This document shows, piece after piece, positions 27,530 through 36,218 of a stretch of 64,000 nt of DNA (its first letter is position 1; every line of letters starts with the position of its first letter). Origin of the DNA: Bacteroidota bacterium (GTDB taxonomy: Bacteria > Bacteroidota > Bacteroidia > B-17B0 > Aurantibacillaceae). The stretch is from contig JAUXZS010000015.1 of NCBI GenBank assembly GCA_030692515.1, forward strand, positions 248,001-312,000, read 5' to 3'. A program made the position numbers and the translations under genes. The notes under the pieces are model-generated. The model saw only the letters and a list, made by a program, of their open reading frames with translations, made no database searches and was not told the origin of the DNA.

Positions 27530-28189
27530 ATGAAACACTGGTACAAAATAATTGCAGTAATTTTAATTTTATATACTCTTGTTTGGGGTTTATTAAATGA
27601 CGTTCCTAGATTAGATATTTTAAACGAAACTATTCGTAATGTATATTATCATGTGCCAATTTGGTTTGCAATGTTATTTATGATGTCTGTTTCTGTTGTA
27701 CAAAGTATTTTAACCCTCACAAAAAATAAACTGGATAATGATGCGAAAGCATACAATGCAGCTTTGGTAGGTTTTTTCTTTAGCATACCTGGCTTAACTA
27801 CAGGCTCAATTTGGGCAAAATACACTTGGGGTACTTGGTGGACATTTCAAGATCCAAAATTAAATGGTGTTGCAATAAGCATCTTAATTTATTTGGCATA
27901 TTTTATTTTGCGTTTTTCTGTTGATGATGAATTAAAACGCGCAAGAATTTCTGCAGTATATAATGTTTTTGCTTTTGTAATGATGAATGTATTTATTATG
28001 ATTTTACCTAGGTTAACAGATTCGCTTCATCCCGGTAATGGTGGTAATCCTGCATTTGCAAAATATGATATGGATAGTAGTATGCGAATGGTTTTTTACC
28101 CTGCAGTTATTGGATGGATATTATTTGGTTATTGGTTATTTGAAATAAAAAACAGAATTAGTTTTATAAAAAATAAAATACATGATTAA
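27530..28189 (+). CDS. ccmC: Haem handling protein CcmC (CcsA/HemX family)
   Basis: 219 residues with six predicted helices. It carries the tryptophan-rich WWD motif WGTWWTFQDPKLN (~residues 101-113) flanked by conserved His in YYHVPIW (~residue 41) and SLHPGNGG (~167), the set that binds haem and presents it to CcmE. Located 96 bp after ccmB behind a nested inverted repeat. Its 3' end overlaps the small ccmD-like gene by eight bases. Confidence 0.93.
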   Translation: MKHWYKIIAVILILYTLVWGLLNDVPRLDILNETIRNVYYHVPIWFAMLFMMSVSVVQSILTLTKNKLDNDAKAYNAALVGFFFSIPGLTTGSIWAKYTWGTWWTFQDPKLNGVAISILIYLAYFILRFSVDDELKRARISAVYNVFAFVMMNVFIMILPRLTDSLHPGNGGNPAFAKYDMDSSMRMVFYPAVIGWILFGYWLFEIKNRISFIKNKIHD

Positions 28190-28403
28190 GAAAATTTTAA
28201 GCTTAGTTTTATTGCTTTCCGCATTAGCTACTTCTGCGCAAGAAACAACTTCTTCTCCTCAAATGGCGGATGCTTTTAGAAGCGAAGGAAAAATCTATGT
28301 TGTAATTGCAGTTATTGCAATAATATTTATTGCCTTAGTTGCTTTCTTAATTACGATAGAGCGCAACGTAAAAAAGTTAGAGAAACAAATTAATAAAGAT
28401 TAA
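28182..28403 (+). CDS. ccmD: Small CcmD-like membrane protein
   Basis: 73 residues. An N-terminal signal-like helix (MIKKILSLVLLLSALATSAQ) is followed by one transmembrane segment (~38-59, VYVVIAVIAIIFIALVAFLI) and a charged, cytoplasmic-looking tail (ERNVKKLEKQINKD). Size, topology and position between ccmC and ccmE match CcmD, which helps release holo-CcmE from CcmABC. Sequence alone is too short to prove it. Overlaps ccmC by eight bases and precedes ccmE by six. Confidence 0.75.
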   Translation: MIKKILSLVLLLSALATSAQETTSSPQMADAFRSEGKIYVVIAVIAIIFIALVAFLITIERNVKKLEKQINKD

Positions 28404-28409
28404 TATAAA

Positions 28410-28796
28410 ATGAAAAAATTACACATAGTAGGTATTGTTATTATTGCGGTTGCAATAGGCGTAATATTTGTTTCATTAAAAAATACAAGTACCTATGCAG
28501 ATTTTACAGAGGCAATTTCAAATCCTGAAAAAGAATATCATGTGGTTGGAAAGTTGGATAAAACGCAACCGCAAATTTACGACCCAAAATTAAACGCCGA
28601 TCAATTTATGTTTACCTTAATTGATAACAAAGGGGTAAGTAAACAGGTTGTGCTACATAAAAGCAAACCACAAGATTTCGAAAAAAGTGAACAGATTGTT
28701 TTAATCGGAAAAATTCAAGGAAACGAATTTCATGCAAATGATATTTTAATGAAATGTCCAAGTAAGTATAACGATGGTAAACCGCAAATAGACTAA
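28410..28796 (+). CDS. ccmE: Cytochrome c maturation haem chaperone CcmE, Cys variant
   Basis: 128 residues: an N-terminal membrane anchor (~3-23) and an OB-fold periplasmic domain. E. coli CcmE attaches haem through the His of an H-x-x-x-Y motif; here the equivalent position in ILMKCPSKYND is Cys (C116-P-S-K-Y120). Such C-x-x-x-Y proteins are known from the variant 'System I*' of some archaea and bacteria, which lacks CcmH. The cluster fits: no ccmH or ccmI is present. It carries haem from CcmC to CcmF. Confidence 0.92.
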   Translation: MKKLHIVGIVIIAVAIGVIFVSLKNTSTYADFTEAISNPEKEYHVVGKLDKTQPQIYDPKLNADQFMFTLIDNKGVSKQVVLHKSKPQDFEKSEQIVLIGKIQGNEFHANDILMKCPSKYNDGKPQID

Positions 28797-28807
28797 GTGG
28801 TTACGAT

Positions 28808-31396
28808 ATGAACGAAATTCAATATATAGCAGAGAGGTTGTGGGCAGGACATTTAGGTAATGCTTTTGTGGTTTTGTCATTCGTGAGTTCTTTACTTGCA
28901 TTTATCTCTTATTATTTATCAGCAAATAATGCGTCCTTTCAAAAGTTGGCGCGCCTAGCTTTTAATGTGCATGGCCTCTCAGTAATTGGTATTATCGCCA
29001 CATTGTTTTATATGTTGCTTAATCATTATTTTGAATACCAATACGTATGGCAACATAGTAATTCTACTATGGATATGAAATACATTCTTTCATGTTTTTG
29101 GGAGGGACAAGAAGGAAGCTTTTTATTATGGACCTTTTGGAATGTTGTTTTAGGAATGATTTTAAAGCGCCAACTTAAAAATGGCGATTGGGAAATTCCG
29201 GTAATGACAGTTTTTTCTTTAGTCCAAGTTTTTTTAGCTAGCATGTTATTGGGAGTTTATTTCTTTGATTATAAAATTGGCACTAATCCTTTTTTATTAT
29301 TAAGAGATCATGCTGAATTTAGTAATCTCCCTTTTCTTCAAAAAGAAGGTTTCGTTCCAATTAAATTAGACGGCCGCGGCTTAAATCCTTTATTAATGAA
29401 TTATTGGATGACGATACATCCTCCAACTTTATTTTTAGGATTTGCTTCAACCCTAGTCCCTTTTGCTTTTGCCATAGGTGCGTTATGGAATAAAAAATAT
29501 AACGATTGGCAAAAAATTGCTTTACCATGGACCTATTTTTGTATTATGATTTTAGGAATTGGTATTTTAATGGGTGGTGCTTGGGCTTATGAAGCTTTGA
29601 GTTTTGGAGGCTTTTGGGCATGGGACCCCGTTGAAAATTCTTCATTAGTACCATGGCTTGTAATTGTTGCTGCCGGCCACACCATGATAATAAATAAAAA
29701 TAAAGGCGGCTCCTTATTTACAACTCATTTTTTAGCAATAGGAAGTTTCTTGTTGGTATTGTATTCAACATTCTTAACAAGAAGCGGTGTGTTAGGAAAT
29801 GCATCCGTTCATGCATTCACAGATTTGGGAATGACAGGGCAATTAGTATTATATGTGCTCACTTTTATTTTTATTACCGTTGCCTTATTAATTAACGATA
29901 AACTTTTTAAAGTGTCCTACATAGTTGTTTCGCTATTATTACTGTTTTTCGGAATGCTTTACGGATACAAAAAAGTGTTGTTAATGGTATGGCTTGGTTC
30001 ATCTGGCATCATCACTTTTATCTCTTATTATCTTTATTTCCCAAAAGAAAAAGATGAAGAAGAATTGTTCTCACGAGAATTCTGGATGTTTTTAGGATCC
30101 TTAGTTTTTTTACTTTCTGGTTTAATTATCACTTACTTTACTTCTATTCCAGTAATAAATAAATTGTTTAATACCGAATTTGCACCGCCAAAAGTTCATG
30201 TATATAATACCTGGATGATGCCTTTTGCAATTTTAATTATGCTCCTTATTGCGGCTTCACAATTTTTAAAATATAAAAAAACAAATCCAAAAAAGTTTTT
30301 AAAACGTGTGTCGTATAGTTTTATTTTGGCACTATTATTTGGTTTAGCTTGTAGTATTCCGCTTTATTTTATGACTTCTCCCGAAAATAAAGGAATTGAT
30401 AACTGGGATTTGATAAGTTATTCGATATTATTTATAACAGGATTGTTCGCTGTTTTTGCAAACTTAGATTATTTTATAATTGTTTTAAAAGGAAAGGTTT
30501 CCAAAAGTGGTGCGGCAATTGCGCATATTGGTTTTGCTATGGTTTTAATTGGAGCTTTAATTTCAACTTCCAAAAAAGTTACGCTTGCAAAAAATACAGA
30601 GGATAAAAAATTAACCAGTCTCGGAAAAGATTTTGATGATCGCGAAAGTATTTTATTAACCCAAGGCGATACTTTGCCAATGGGACCATATTTGGTAACC
30701 TATAAGGGTAAAAAAAGAATCGGTATTAATATTTATTTTACGGTAGATTATTTTAAATTAAATAAAGATAATAAACCCGAATACGATTTTTCTTTAGAGC
30801 CTCACATTCAGGAGAATCCTAAAACCGGTCAGCAGTCTGCCGAGCCAGATACCAAACATTATTTAGACCGTGATATTTATACACATATTACGGCCGCCGA
30901 TTTAAATATTGATACAACTACAAAAAAGAAAGATGCATTTACTTCTGCTAAAAATTATGTGGGACATGTTGGCGACACTATTTTTTCAAGTAATGCATTA
31001 GTAATTATTGATTCTTTACGAAGTAACTTAAGTAGAGAACAATATGAAAAAAATGATTCTGTATTAGAGGTAACCGCAGTGTTACGTTGCGTAAACACTC
31101 AAGGGAAAAACTTTTTTGCGCATCCAAAATTTATTATTCAAAACAATGTGGTAATTCCAAAAGAAGATGTTCTTGAAGATTTAGGTTTAAAATTTGTGTT
31201 TTGGAAAATTAACCCCGATGATGGAACAGTAGAAATTACAATGAGCGAAAAGTTGGCCAACAATAAGGATTTTATAGTGATGAAAGCTTTTGTGTTTCCA
31301 TTTATAAATGTATTATGGTTGGGTTGCTTGATAATGGCTTTTGGAACTGGTATTGCTATTGTAGAAAGAATTCGTAAATTCAAAGTACAATTATAA
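28808..31396 (+). CDS. ccmF: Cytochrome c haem lyase CcmF (CcsA-type)
   Basis: 862 residues, longer than the ~650 of E. coli CcmF because of an extended C-terminal periplasmic region (~590-830). About fifteen helices. The WWD haem-binding motif is clear: GGAWAYEALSFGGFWAWDPVENSS (~residues 258-281, read in two halves), with conserved His in IHPPTLFLGF (~residue 200) and AGHTMI. It receives haem from CcmE and ligates it to the CXXCH Cys pairs of apocytochromes such as ActA and ActE. Last ccm gene of the run, 11 nt after ccmE. Confidence 0.93.
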   Translation: MNEIQYIAERLWAGHLGNAFVVLSFVSSLLAFISYYLSANNASFQKLARLAFNVHGLSVIGIIATLFYMLLNHYFEYQYVWQHSNSTMDMKYILSCFWEGQEGSFLLWTFWNVVLGMILKRQLKNGDWEIPVMTVFSLVQVFLASMLLGVYFFDYKIGTNPFLLLRDHAEFSNLPFLQKEGFVPIKLDGRGLNPLLMNYWMTIHPPTLFLGFASTLVPFAFAIGALWNKKYNDWQKIALPWTYFCIMILGIGILMGGAWAYEALSFGGFWAWDPVENSSLVPWLVIVAAGHTMIINKNKGGSLFTTHFLAIGSFLLVLYSTFLTRSGVLGNASVHAFTDLGMTGQLVLYVLTFIFITVALLINDKLFKVSYIVVSLLLLFFGMLYGYKKVLLMVWLGSSGIITFISYYLYFPKEKDEEELFSREFWMFLGSLVFLLSGLIITYFTSIPVINKLFNTEFAPPKVHVYNTWMMPFAILIMLLIAASQFLKYKKTNPKKFLKRVSYSFILALLFGLACSIPLYFMTSPENKGIDNWDLISYSILFITGLFAVFANLDYFIIVLKGKVSKSGAAIAHIGFAMVLIGALISTSKKVTLAKNTEDKKLTSLGKDFDDRESILLTQGDTLPMGPYLVTYKGKKRIGINIYFTVDYFKLNKDNKPEYDFSLEPHIQENPKTGQQSAEPDTKHYLDRDIYTHITAADLNIDTTTKKKDAFTSAKNYVGHVGDTIFSSNALVIIDSLRSNLSREQYEKNDSVLEVTAVLRCVNTQGKNFFAHPKFIIQNNVVIPKEDVLEDLGLKFVFWKINPDDGTVEITMSEKLANNKDFIVMKAFVFPFINVLWLGCLIMAFGTGIAIVERIRKFKVQL

Positions 31397-31400
31397 GCTT

Positions 31401-32198
31401 GTGCAAAAAAAGTTAAAGCATAAAATCGTAATAATAGGTTGCGGCAACTTAGCTTGGCATTTAGCAAGACGTTTTTCTGGTTTAAAAAATTACGAGCTTT
31501 TTATTTATAATCATAAGCCAAACACATTATTAAATGATTTCAGAACAAAATTAAAATGCACCACGCATTCAAGTTTAGCCAACATTATTCCAGATGCCGA
31601 TTTCTATTTTATTTGTGTAACAGATAAATTTGTTTCTCAAGTCGCAAAAAAAATAAATTTAAATAAACCTATTTCAATTTTAATACATACTTCTGGAAGC
31701 CTTAAAATAAATGAGTTAGGAAACAAAGCAAATACTGCTGTTTTTTATCCGGTTCAAACTTTTTCAAAGCAAGATGAAATAAATTGGAAAGAAACACCAA
31801 TTATTATTGAAGCTAAAAATAAAATTGTACAAACAAAAATTGCCAAATTAGCAAAATTGTTTAGCGAGAATAGTATCAACTTAGATTACAAACAAAGATT
31901 AAAAATACATTTAGCTGCCGTTTTGGTAAATAACTTCACCAATGCTTTATTTGTTGCTGCAGGAGATTTAATTCCAAAAAATTCAGGAAATAAATTTTTA
32001 CTTCCTTTAATAAAGCAAACAGTTTTAAAAATTGAGCACATGGATCCGCTTTTAGCTCAAACTGGCCCCGCAAAAAGAAACGATTCTGTTGTTATGAAAA
32101 AACATTTAAAACTACTTTCTCAAAACGAAGAATTAAAATATATATATAAACAATTAAGTGAATTAATTGTAACACAACAAACTAAAAAGCATGCTTAA
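31401..32198 (+). CDS. Rossmann-fold DUF2520 protein (NAD(P)-dependent, unknown substrate)
   Basis: 265 residues. It starts at GTG (31401), four bases after the ccmF stop; an ATG start in this frame would cut into the first strand. The N-terminal Rossmann domain opens with KIVIIGCGNLAWHLARRF (G-x-G-x-x-A/W) and includes FICVTDKFVSQVA and ILIHTSGSLKINEL. The C-terminal DUF2520-type helical domain has LAAVLVNNFTNALFVAA and TGPAKRNDSVVMKKHL. The layout resembles pyrroline-5-carboxylate or ketopantoate reductases, but the substrate is unknown. It overlaps the next gene by eight bases. Confidence 0.85.
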   Translation: MQKKLKHKIVIIGCGNLAWHLARRFSGLKNYELFIYNHKPNTLLNDFRTKLKCTTHSSLANIIPDADFYFICVTDKFVSQVAKKINLNKPISILIHTSGSLKINELGNKANTAVFYPVQTFSKQDEINWKETPIIIEAKNKIVQTKIAKLAKLFSENSINLDYKQRLKIHLAAVLVNNFTNALFVAAGDLIPKNSGNKFLLPLIKQTVLKIEHMDPLLAQTGPAKRNDSVVMKKHLKLLSQNEELKYIYKQLSELIVTQQTKKHA

Positions 32199-32703
32199 CT
32201 TTAAACAAAAACTTACTAAAATCACCACGCTCATGTTTGATGTGGATGGGGTTATGACCGATGGCAAAGTGTTGGTTATGGAAAATGGTGAAACGGTTAG
32301 GAACGTAAATTCTAAAGATGGTTATGCGCTTCATTTGGCAAGGGAAAAACAATATAGAATTGCTGTTATAAGTGGTGGGAATAATGTTGCAGTTAAAAAT
32401 CTATTGAATAAAACCGGTATCACGGATGTTTTTATTAATCAACGCGATAAGCTGGCTTGTTATTTAGAATACGTAAAAGTAAATAACTTAGTAGACGAAG
32501 AAGTTTTATTTATAGGTGACGACCTTCCGGATTATGAAATAATGAGTAGGGTGGGTGTTGCTGCTTGCCCTAAAGACGCTGCCACCGAAATAAAACACAT
32601 TTGTCAGTACGTTTCAGGTAAAAACGGGGGAGAGGGTTGTGTAAGGGATATAATTGAGCAAGTATTACGCGTGCAAAATAATTGGGAAATAGTTGGTTGG
32701 TAA
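32191..32703 (+). CDS. kdsC: KdsC-like HAD phosphatase (KDO 8-phosphate phosphatase)
   Basis: 170 residues, the size of KdsC, a C0-type HAD enzyme without a cap domain that works as a tetramer. HAD motif I is FDVDGVMTDGK (~16-26), motif II lies in AVISGGNN, the conserved Lys is near QRDKLACY and motif IV is FIGDDLPDYEIM. KdsC dephosphorylates KDO 8-phosphate for LPS synthesis. Other members of this clan act on related sugar acids, so substrate specificity is inferred. Overlaps the DUF2520 gene by eight bases; a UbiA gene starts three bases after its stop. Confidence 0.85.
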   Translation: MLNFKQKLTKITTLMFDVDGVMTDGKVLVMENGETVRNVNSKDGYALHLAREKQYRIAVISGGNNVAVKNLLNKTGITDVFINQRDKLACYLEYVKVNNLVDEEVLFIGDDLPDYEIMSRVGVAACPKDAATEIKHICQYVSGKNGGEGCVRDIIEQVLRVQNNWEIVGW

Positions 32704-32706
32704 TAA

Positions 32707-33681
32707 ATGAATAAACTACTAAATAATAAAGCCATTGCTTTTTTAAAGCTAATCAGGATAGAGAATCTTATCATGATTGCTTTGACTCAAATTTTTCTAA
32801 GATATTTTGTGTTACAAAAAATTTTAAATCAACACCAAATTTCTTTAGAGTTAAATAACGGCTTATTTTATTTGGTTGTTTTAAGTACAGTGTTAATCGC
32901 CGCCGCCGGTTATATTATTAACGATTATTTTGATATGAAAACCGATTTAATCAATCATCCCGAAACGGTTGTTGTTGGTAAAGTAATTAAACGGCGCATG
33001 GCAATTGTATTACACATTGCATTTACTATTATCGGAATTTTTATTGGGATGTATGCGGCTCTTATGACGGGTTATTTGCGCCTTGCCATCTTTCACATAG
33101 TTGCAGCAACCTTATTGTGGTTTTATAGTACCAATTTTAAAAAGCAATTATTAGTTGGCAATATTGTAGTTTCTGCGCTAACAGCAGCTGTAGCTTTTAT
33201 GCCTTTTGTTTATGAGATGGGAGTCATGCAAAAAATTCATCCTGGTTTTGCTTTTGCGCATAAGGATGTAGTGCTTTCTTGTTTTAAAATTACTTTTATA
33301 TTTTCTTTATTTGCGTTTATCACTAGCTTAGCTCGCGAGATAATAAAAGACATGGAAGATTATAAGGGTGATGAAGCCACAGGTGGGAAAACAATGCCAA
33401 TTGTATGGGGTATGCACACAAGTAAACTGAATGTATTTTTCTTAATAGTTATTTCTGTTATTTTGTTGCTATTTGTAATTTATAACACTTTTAAATTTTA
33501 TAGAATCATTATTAACACAAATAACATTTATATTTTTATTGGATTAATTATTCCATTAATTATTCTGGCATTTATGACTTTAAAAGCAAAAAAATCTCAC
33601 CAATTTAAAAACGCCAGCTTATTGCTTAAGTTTATTATGCTTACCGGTTTATCTTATAGCATTATATTTTATTTTAATTAG
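32707..33681 (+). CDS. UbiA-family prenyltransferase
   Basis: 324 residues with eight or nine hydrophobic helices. The two Asp-rich motifs that bind Mg-diphosphate are visible: NDYFDMKTD (~residues 78-86) and DMEDYKGDEATGG (~217-229). In Bacteroidota such genes are usually annotated as geranylgeranylglycerol-phosphate geranylgeranyltransferase-like; the acceptor could be a quinone head group, haem or a glycerol phosphate and cannot be read from the sequence. Three bases after the KdsC-like gene, in the same unit. It is not obviously MenA or CyoE. Confidence 0.85.
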   Translation: MNKLLNNKAIAFLKLIRIENLIMIALTQIFLRYFVLQKILNQHQISLELNNGLFYLVVLSTVLIAAAGYIINDYFDMKTDLINHPETVVVGKVIKRRMAIVLHIAFTIIGIFIGMYAALMTGYLRLAIFHIVAATLLWFYSTNFKKQLLVGNIVVSALTAAVAFMPFVYEMGVMQKIHPGFAFAHKDVVLSCFKITFIFSLFAFITSLAREIIKDMEDYKGDEATGGKTMPIVWGMHTSKLNVFFLIVISVILLLFVIYNTFKFYRIIINTNNIYIFIGLIIPLIILAFMTLKAKKSHQFKNASLLLKFIMLTGLSYSIIFYFN

Positions 33682-33780
33682 TCATCAAAGCCTCTTCATC
33701 ACCTTTTTCGTGACGAATTAGATTCTAATTTATTTTTTAATGTGCCTTACTTTTTTTACCTTCGGCTAAACTTATTTATT

Positions 33781-35541
33781 ATGAAAAAAAATATACTACT
33801 TTGTCTTTTTGTGGCTTTATCTTTTTATAGCCAATCACAATGCACACCAGTTTTTTATGATGGTTTTGAATCTGGAAACTATACTCCAACGTGGACGTTA
33901 GGTGCAGGATTAACTTCTGCCACCGTAAGTACTGGAAATACTTACGCAGGTAATTATAAAATTGAAGGGTTCGGAGGGACGAGTGCGCATTTAACTGGTT
34001 TATCCACTGCTTTTGCCAGCGCTACTCCAAATTATATGTCTTGGGCAATTTATCCTACGGGCGCCTTGGCTACAAATTATGTTGTAGCTGGAGATAATGC
34101 GGTGTCAGCAACTAATTGTATGATGTTTTGCTATTGGCAGGGAGGGACAAATATTAGGTTTGTTTCATCTACCACTCAAATTTACAACTGTACACCAAAT
34201 GCATGGTATTTTATTGAATTAAAAAATATTAATTATGTAACTCATGTATTTGATATTTATATCAATAATGTATTAATCGTAGCGTCATTTCCATTTAGAT
34301 CCAATACAGTAAATAATTTATCACGAGTTCATTTATATAATTTTAATTCAGGTACTGGAACCTGGGATGATGTAAAAGTTGGAAATGGTTTTTCTGCTAG
34401 CGCACTAACAAATTCTATTTCTTGTTTTGGTGGCTCAAATGGTTCATCCACTGTTTCTGTAAATGGCAGTAATGGGCCTTTTACTTATACTTGGACTGCC
34501 CCAGCGGTAAGTACTTCATCTATTGCTTCAAGTTTAACTGCTGGTAATTATACTTGCACAGTTTCTAATGGCACTTGTATTGCTTCAACTTCCTTAAACA
34601 TTATTCAGCCCGCTGTAATTTCTGCTGTATCAACACAAAGTAATGCATTATGTTTTAATGCCTGTAATGCAACGGCGAGTGTTTCTGCTAGTGGTGGCAC
34701 GGGAGTGTATACTTATTCTTGGATTCCTTCTGGCGGAACAGCTAGTTCTGAAATTAACCTATGTGCCGGAAATTATACCTGTTTAGTTACCGATGCTAAC
34801 TCATGTGTTCAAACCAATACAATTTCTATTACGCAACCAACTCAAATTTCGGCTGTTGTAAGTCAAACTAATATTACTTGTGTAAATTCAAGTGGATCGG
34901 CATCTATTACTACAAGTGGTGGAGTTGGACCATACACATATAGTTGGTCTCCATCTGGAGGGACAGCACCATCAGCCTCGTCACTAACTGCAACAAATTA
35001 CACGTGTACCACTCTTGACGCAAATCTTTGTCCAATAATTTCAACTGTTGCTATTCTTTCTAATACAACTTCACCGGTAGTTACAGTTCCTGGAACAAGT
35101 GTTATATGCACCGGTCAAACCGCTACTTTATCTGCAAGCGGTGCAAATTCATATACATGGAGTACAAGTGCAAATACAAGTTCAATTGTAATCTCTCCGA
35201 CTTTAACAACAACATATACTGTAAGTGGAACTAATACTACTAATGGTTGTGTTGGAACAACTACCGTAGTTCAAAATGTCTCACTGTGTACGGGTATCGA
35301 ATCTATAGCTGGTAATAATTCAAATACTTTACAAGTATATCCAAACCCTAGCAATGGGGAGTTTAATATTTCATTTGCTGAAAAAGGTATTTACAGCTTG
35401 ATAAACTCTTTGGGGCAAACTATAAAAGAGATTAACATTGTTGATTTAAATTATGCAACTATAGAGATTGCTAATTTGCCTTCAGGTGTTTATTTTATTA
35501 TTGGTAATAGCACAAAAGCTAAAATAATTGTATCAAAATAG
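33781..35541 (+). CDS. T9SS type A cargo with lectin-like N-terminus and SprB-type repeats
   Basis: 586 residues from the ATG at 33781; an in-frame GTG at 33742 would add 13 residues ahead of a perfect signal peptide (MKKNILLCLFVALSFYSQSQ), so I reject it. Residues ~21-205 look like a concanavalin/LamG-type jelly roll (FYDGFESGNYTPTW ... GTWDDVKVG). Three or four SprB-type repeats follow (SISCFGGSNGSSTVSVNG, CFNACNATASVSASGG, CVNSSGSASITTSGG), then an Ig-like module and a type A sorting domain (LQVYPNPSNGEFNISF ... LPSGVYFIIG...KIIVSK). It interrupts the KdsC/UbiA/maf housekeeping series and may be a later arrival. Confidence 0.87.
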   Translation: MKKNILLCLFVALSFYSQSQCTPVFYDGFESGNYTPTWTLGAGLTSATVSTGNTYAGNYKIEGFGGTSAHLTGLSTAFASATPNYMSWAIYPTGALATNYVVAGDNAVSATNCMMFCYWQGGTNIRFVSSTTQIYNCTPNAWYFIELKNINYVTHVFDIYINNVLIVASFPFRSNTVNNLSRVHLYNFNSGTGTWDDVKVGNGFSASALTNSISCFGGSNGSSTVSVNGSNGPFTYTWTAPAVSTSSIASSLTAGNYTCTVSNGTCIASTSLNIIQPAVISAVSTQSNALCFNACNATASVSASGGTGVYTYSWIPSGGTASSEINLCAGNYTCLVTDANSCVQTNTISITQPTQISAVVSQTNITCVNSSGSASITTSGGVGPYTYSWSPSGGTAPSASSLTATNYTCTTLDANLCPIISTVAILSNTTSPVVTVPGTSVICTGQTATLSASGANSYTWSTSANTSSIVISPTLTTTYTVSGTNTTNGCVGTTTVVQNVSLCTGIESIAGNNSNTLQVYPNPSNGEFNISFAEKGIYSLINSLGQTIKEINIVDLNYATIEIANLPSGVYFIIGNSTKAKIIVSK

Positions 35542-35578
35542 AACTGCAAGTTACTCTGATATTTTATAAAAGTAAATA

Positions 35579-36178
35579 ATGACAAATTCCGTAGAAGAAA
35601 TACTTAACGAATTTCCTTATCAATTAATATTAGGTTCTGCATCTCCTCGCCGCCAAGAATTATTAAAAAGCTTGGGTTTTGAATTTTTATCAAGACCGAT
35701 TAAAGCAGATGAATCTTTATGGCCAAAAGATTTAGAGGCGCAAGAAATTCCAATTTTTTTGGCGGAGTTAAAAGCAGATGCTTACGAAGAAGAATTAAAA
35801 AATAACCAGTTATTAATTACCGCAGATACTGTTGTATGGTGCGAAGGAAAAGTTTTTAATAAACCCGAAAATTTCGCCGAAGGAAAAAAAATGTTAGAGG
35901 CATTAAGTGGAAAAATGCACGAAGTTTTTACGGCCGTATGTTTAAAAAGCGCCAACAAACAAACTACTTTTTATGATGCAAGTAAAGTCTACTTCAAAAA
36001 ATTAAAATCAGATGAAATAGATTATTACTTAACTAATTATAGTCCCTATGACAAAGCCGGTGGATATGGGGTGCAGGATTGGATTGGTTATATTGGTATA
36101 GAAAAAATTGATGGCAGTTTTTATAATGTAATGGGCTTGCCAGTTAAAAAATTATTTGAAGAGCTTATTAAGTTTTAA
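35579..36178 (+). CDS. maf: Maf-family nucleotide pyrophosphatase
   Basis: 199 residues, the standard Maf size. The signature LILGSASPRRQELLKSLGF lies at residues ~16-34, followed by the catalytic region ITADTVVWCEGKVFNKP and LSGKMHEVFTAVCL, and a C-terminal YDKAGGYGVQDWIG. Maf/YhdE enzymes hydrolyse dTTP/UTP or modified nucleotides to monophosphates and pyrophosphate in the cytosol. Starts 37 nt after the T9SS cargo gene and ends in a bidirectional terminator. Confidence 0.94.
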   Translation: MTNSVEEILNEFPYQLILGSASPRRQELLKSLGFEFLSRPIKADESLWPKDLEAQEIPIFLAELKADAYEEELKNNQLLITADTVVWCEGKVFNKPENFAEGKKMLEALSGKMHEVFTAVCLKSANKQTTFYDASKVYFKKLKSDEIDYYLTNYSPYDKAGGYGVQDWIGYIGIEKIDGSFYNVMGLPVKKLFEELIKF

Positions 36179-36179
36179 A

Positions 36180-36215
36180 AAAAAGACGCTTAATTTATAA
36201 GCGTCTTTTTTTTAT
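36180..36215. terminator. Bidirectional terminator between maf and the plug gene
   Basis: AAAAAGACGCTTA (36180-36192) and its exact complement (36198-36210) around a 5-nt loop, with A-run before and T-run after. It sits between converging stops at 36178 and 36219 and can serve both. Confidence 0.9.
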
Positions 36216-36218
36216 TTT

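Noticed and set aside
33742-33780. GTG start 13 codons upstream in the T9SS cargo gene
   Set aside because: It would precede a complete signal peptide with a non-hydrophobic stretch; the ATG at 33781 gives a standard N-terminus.
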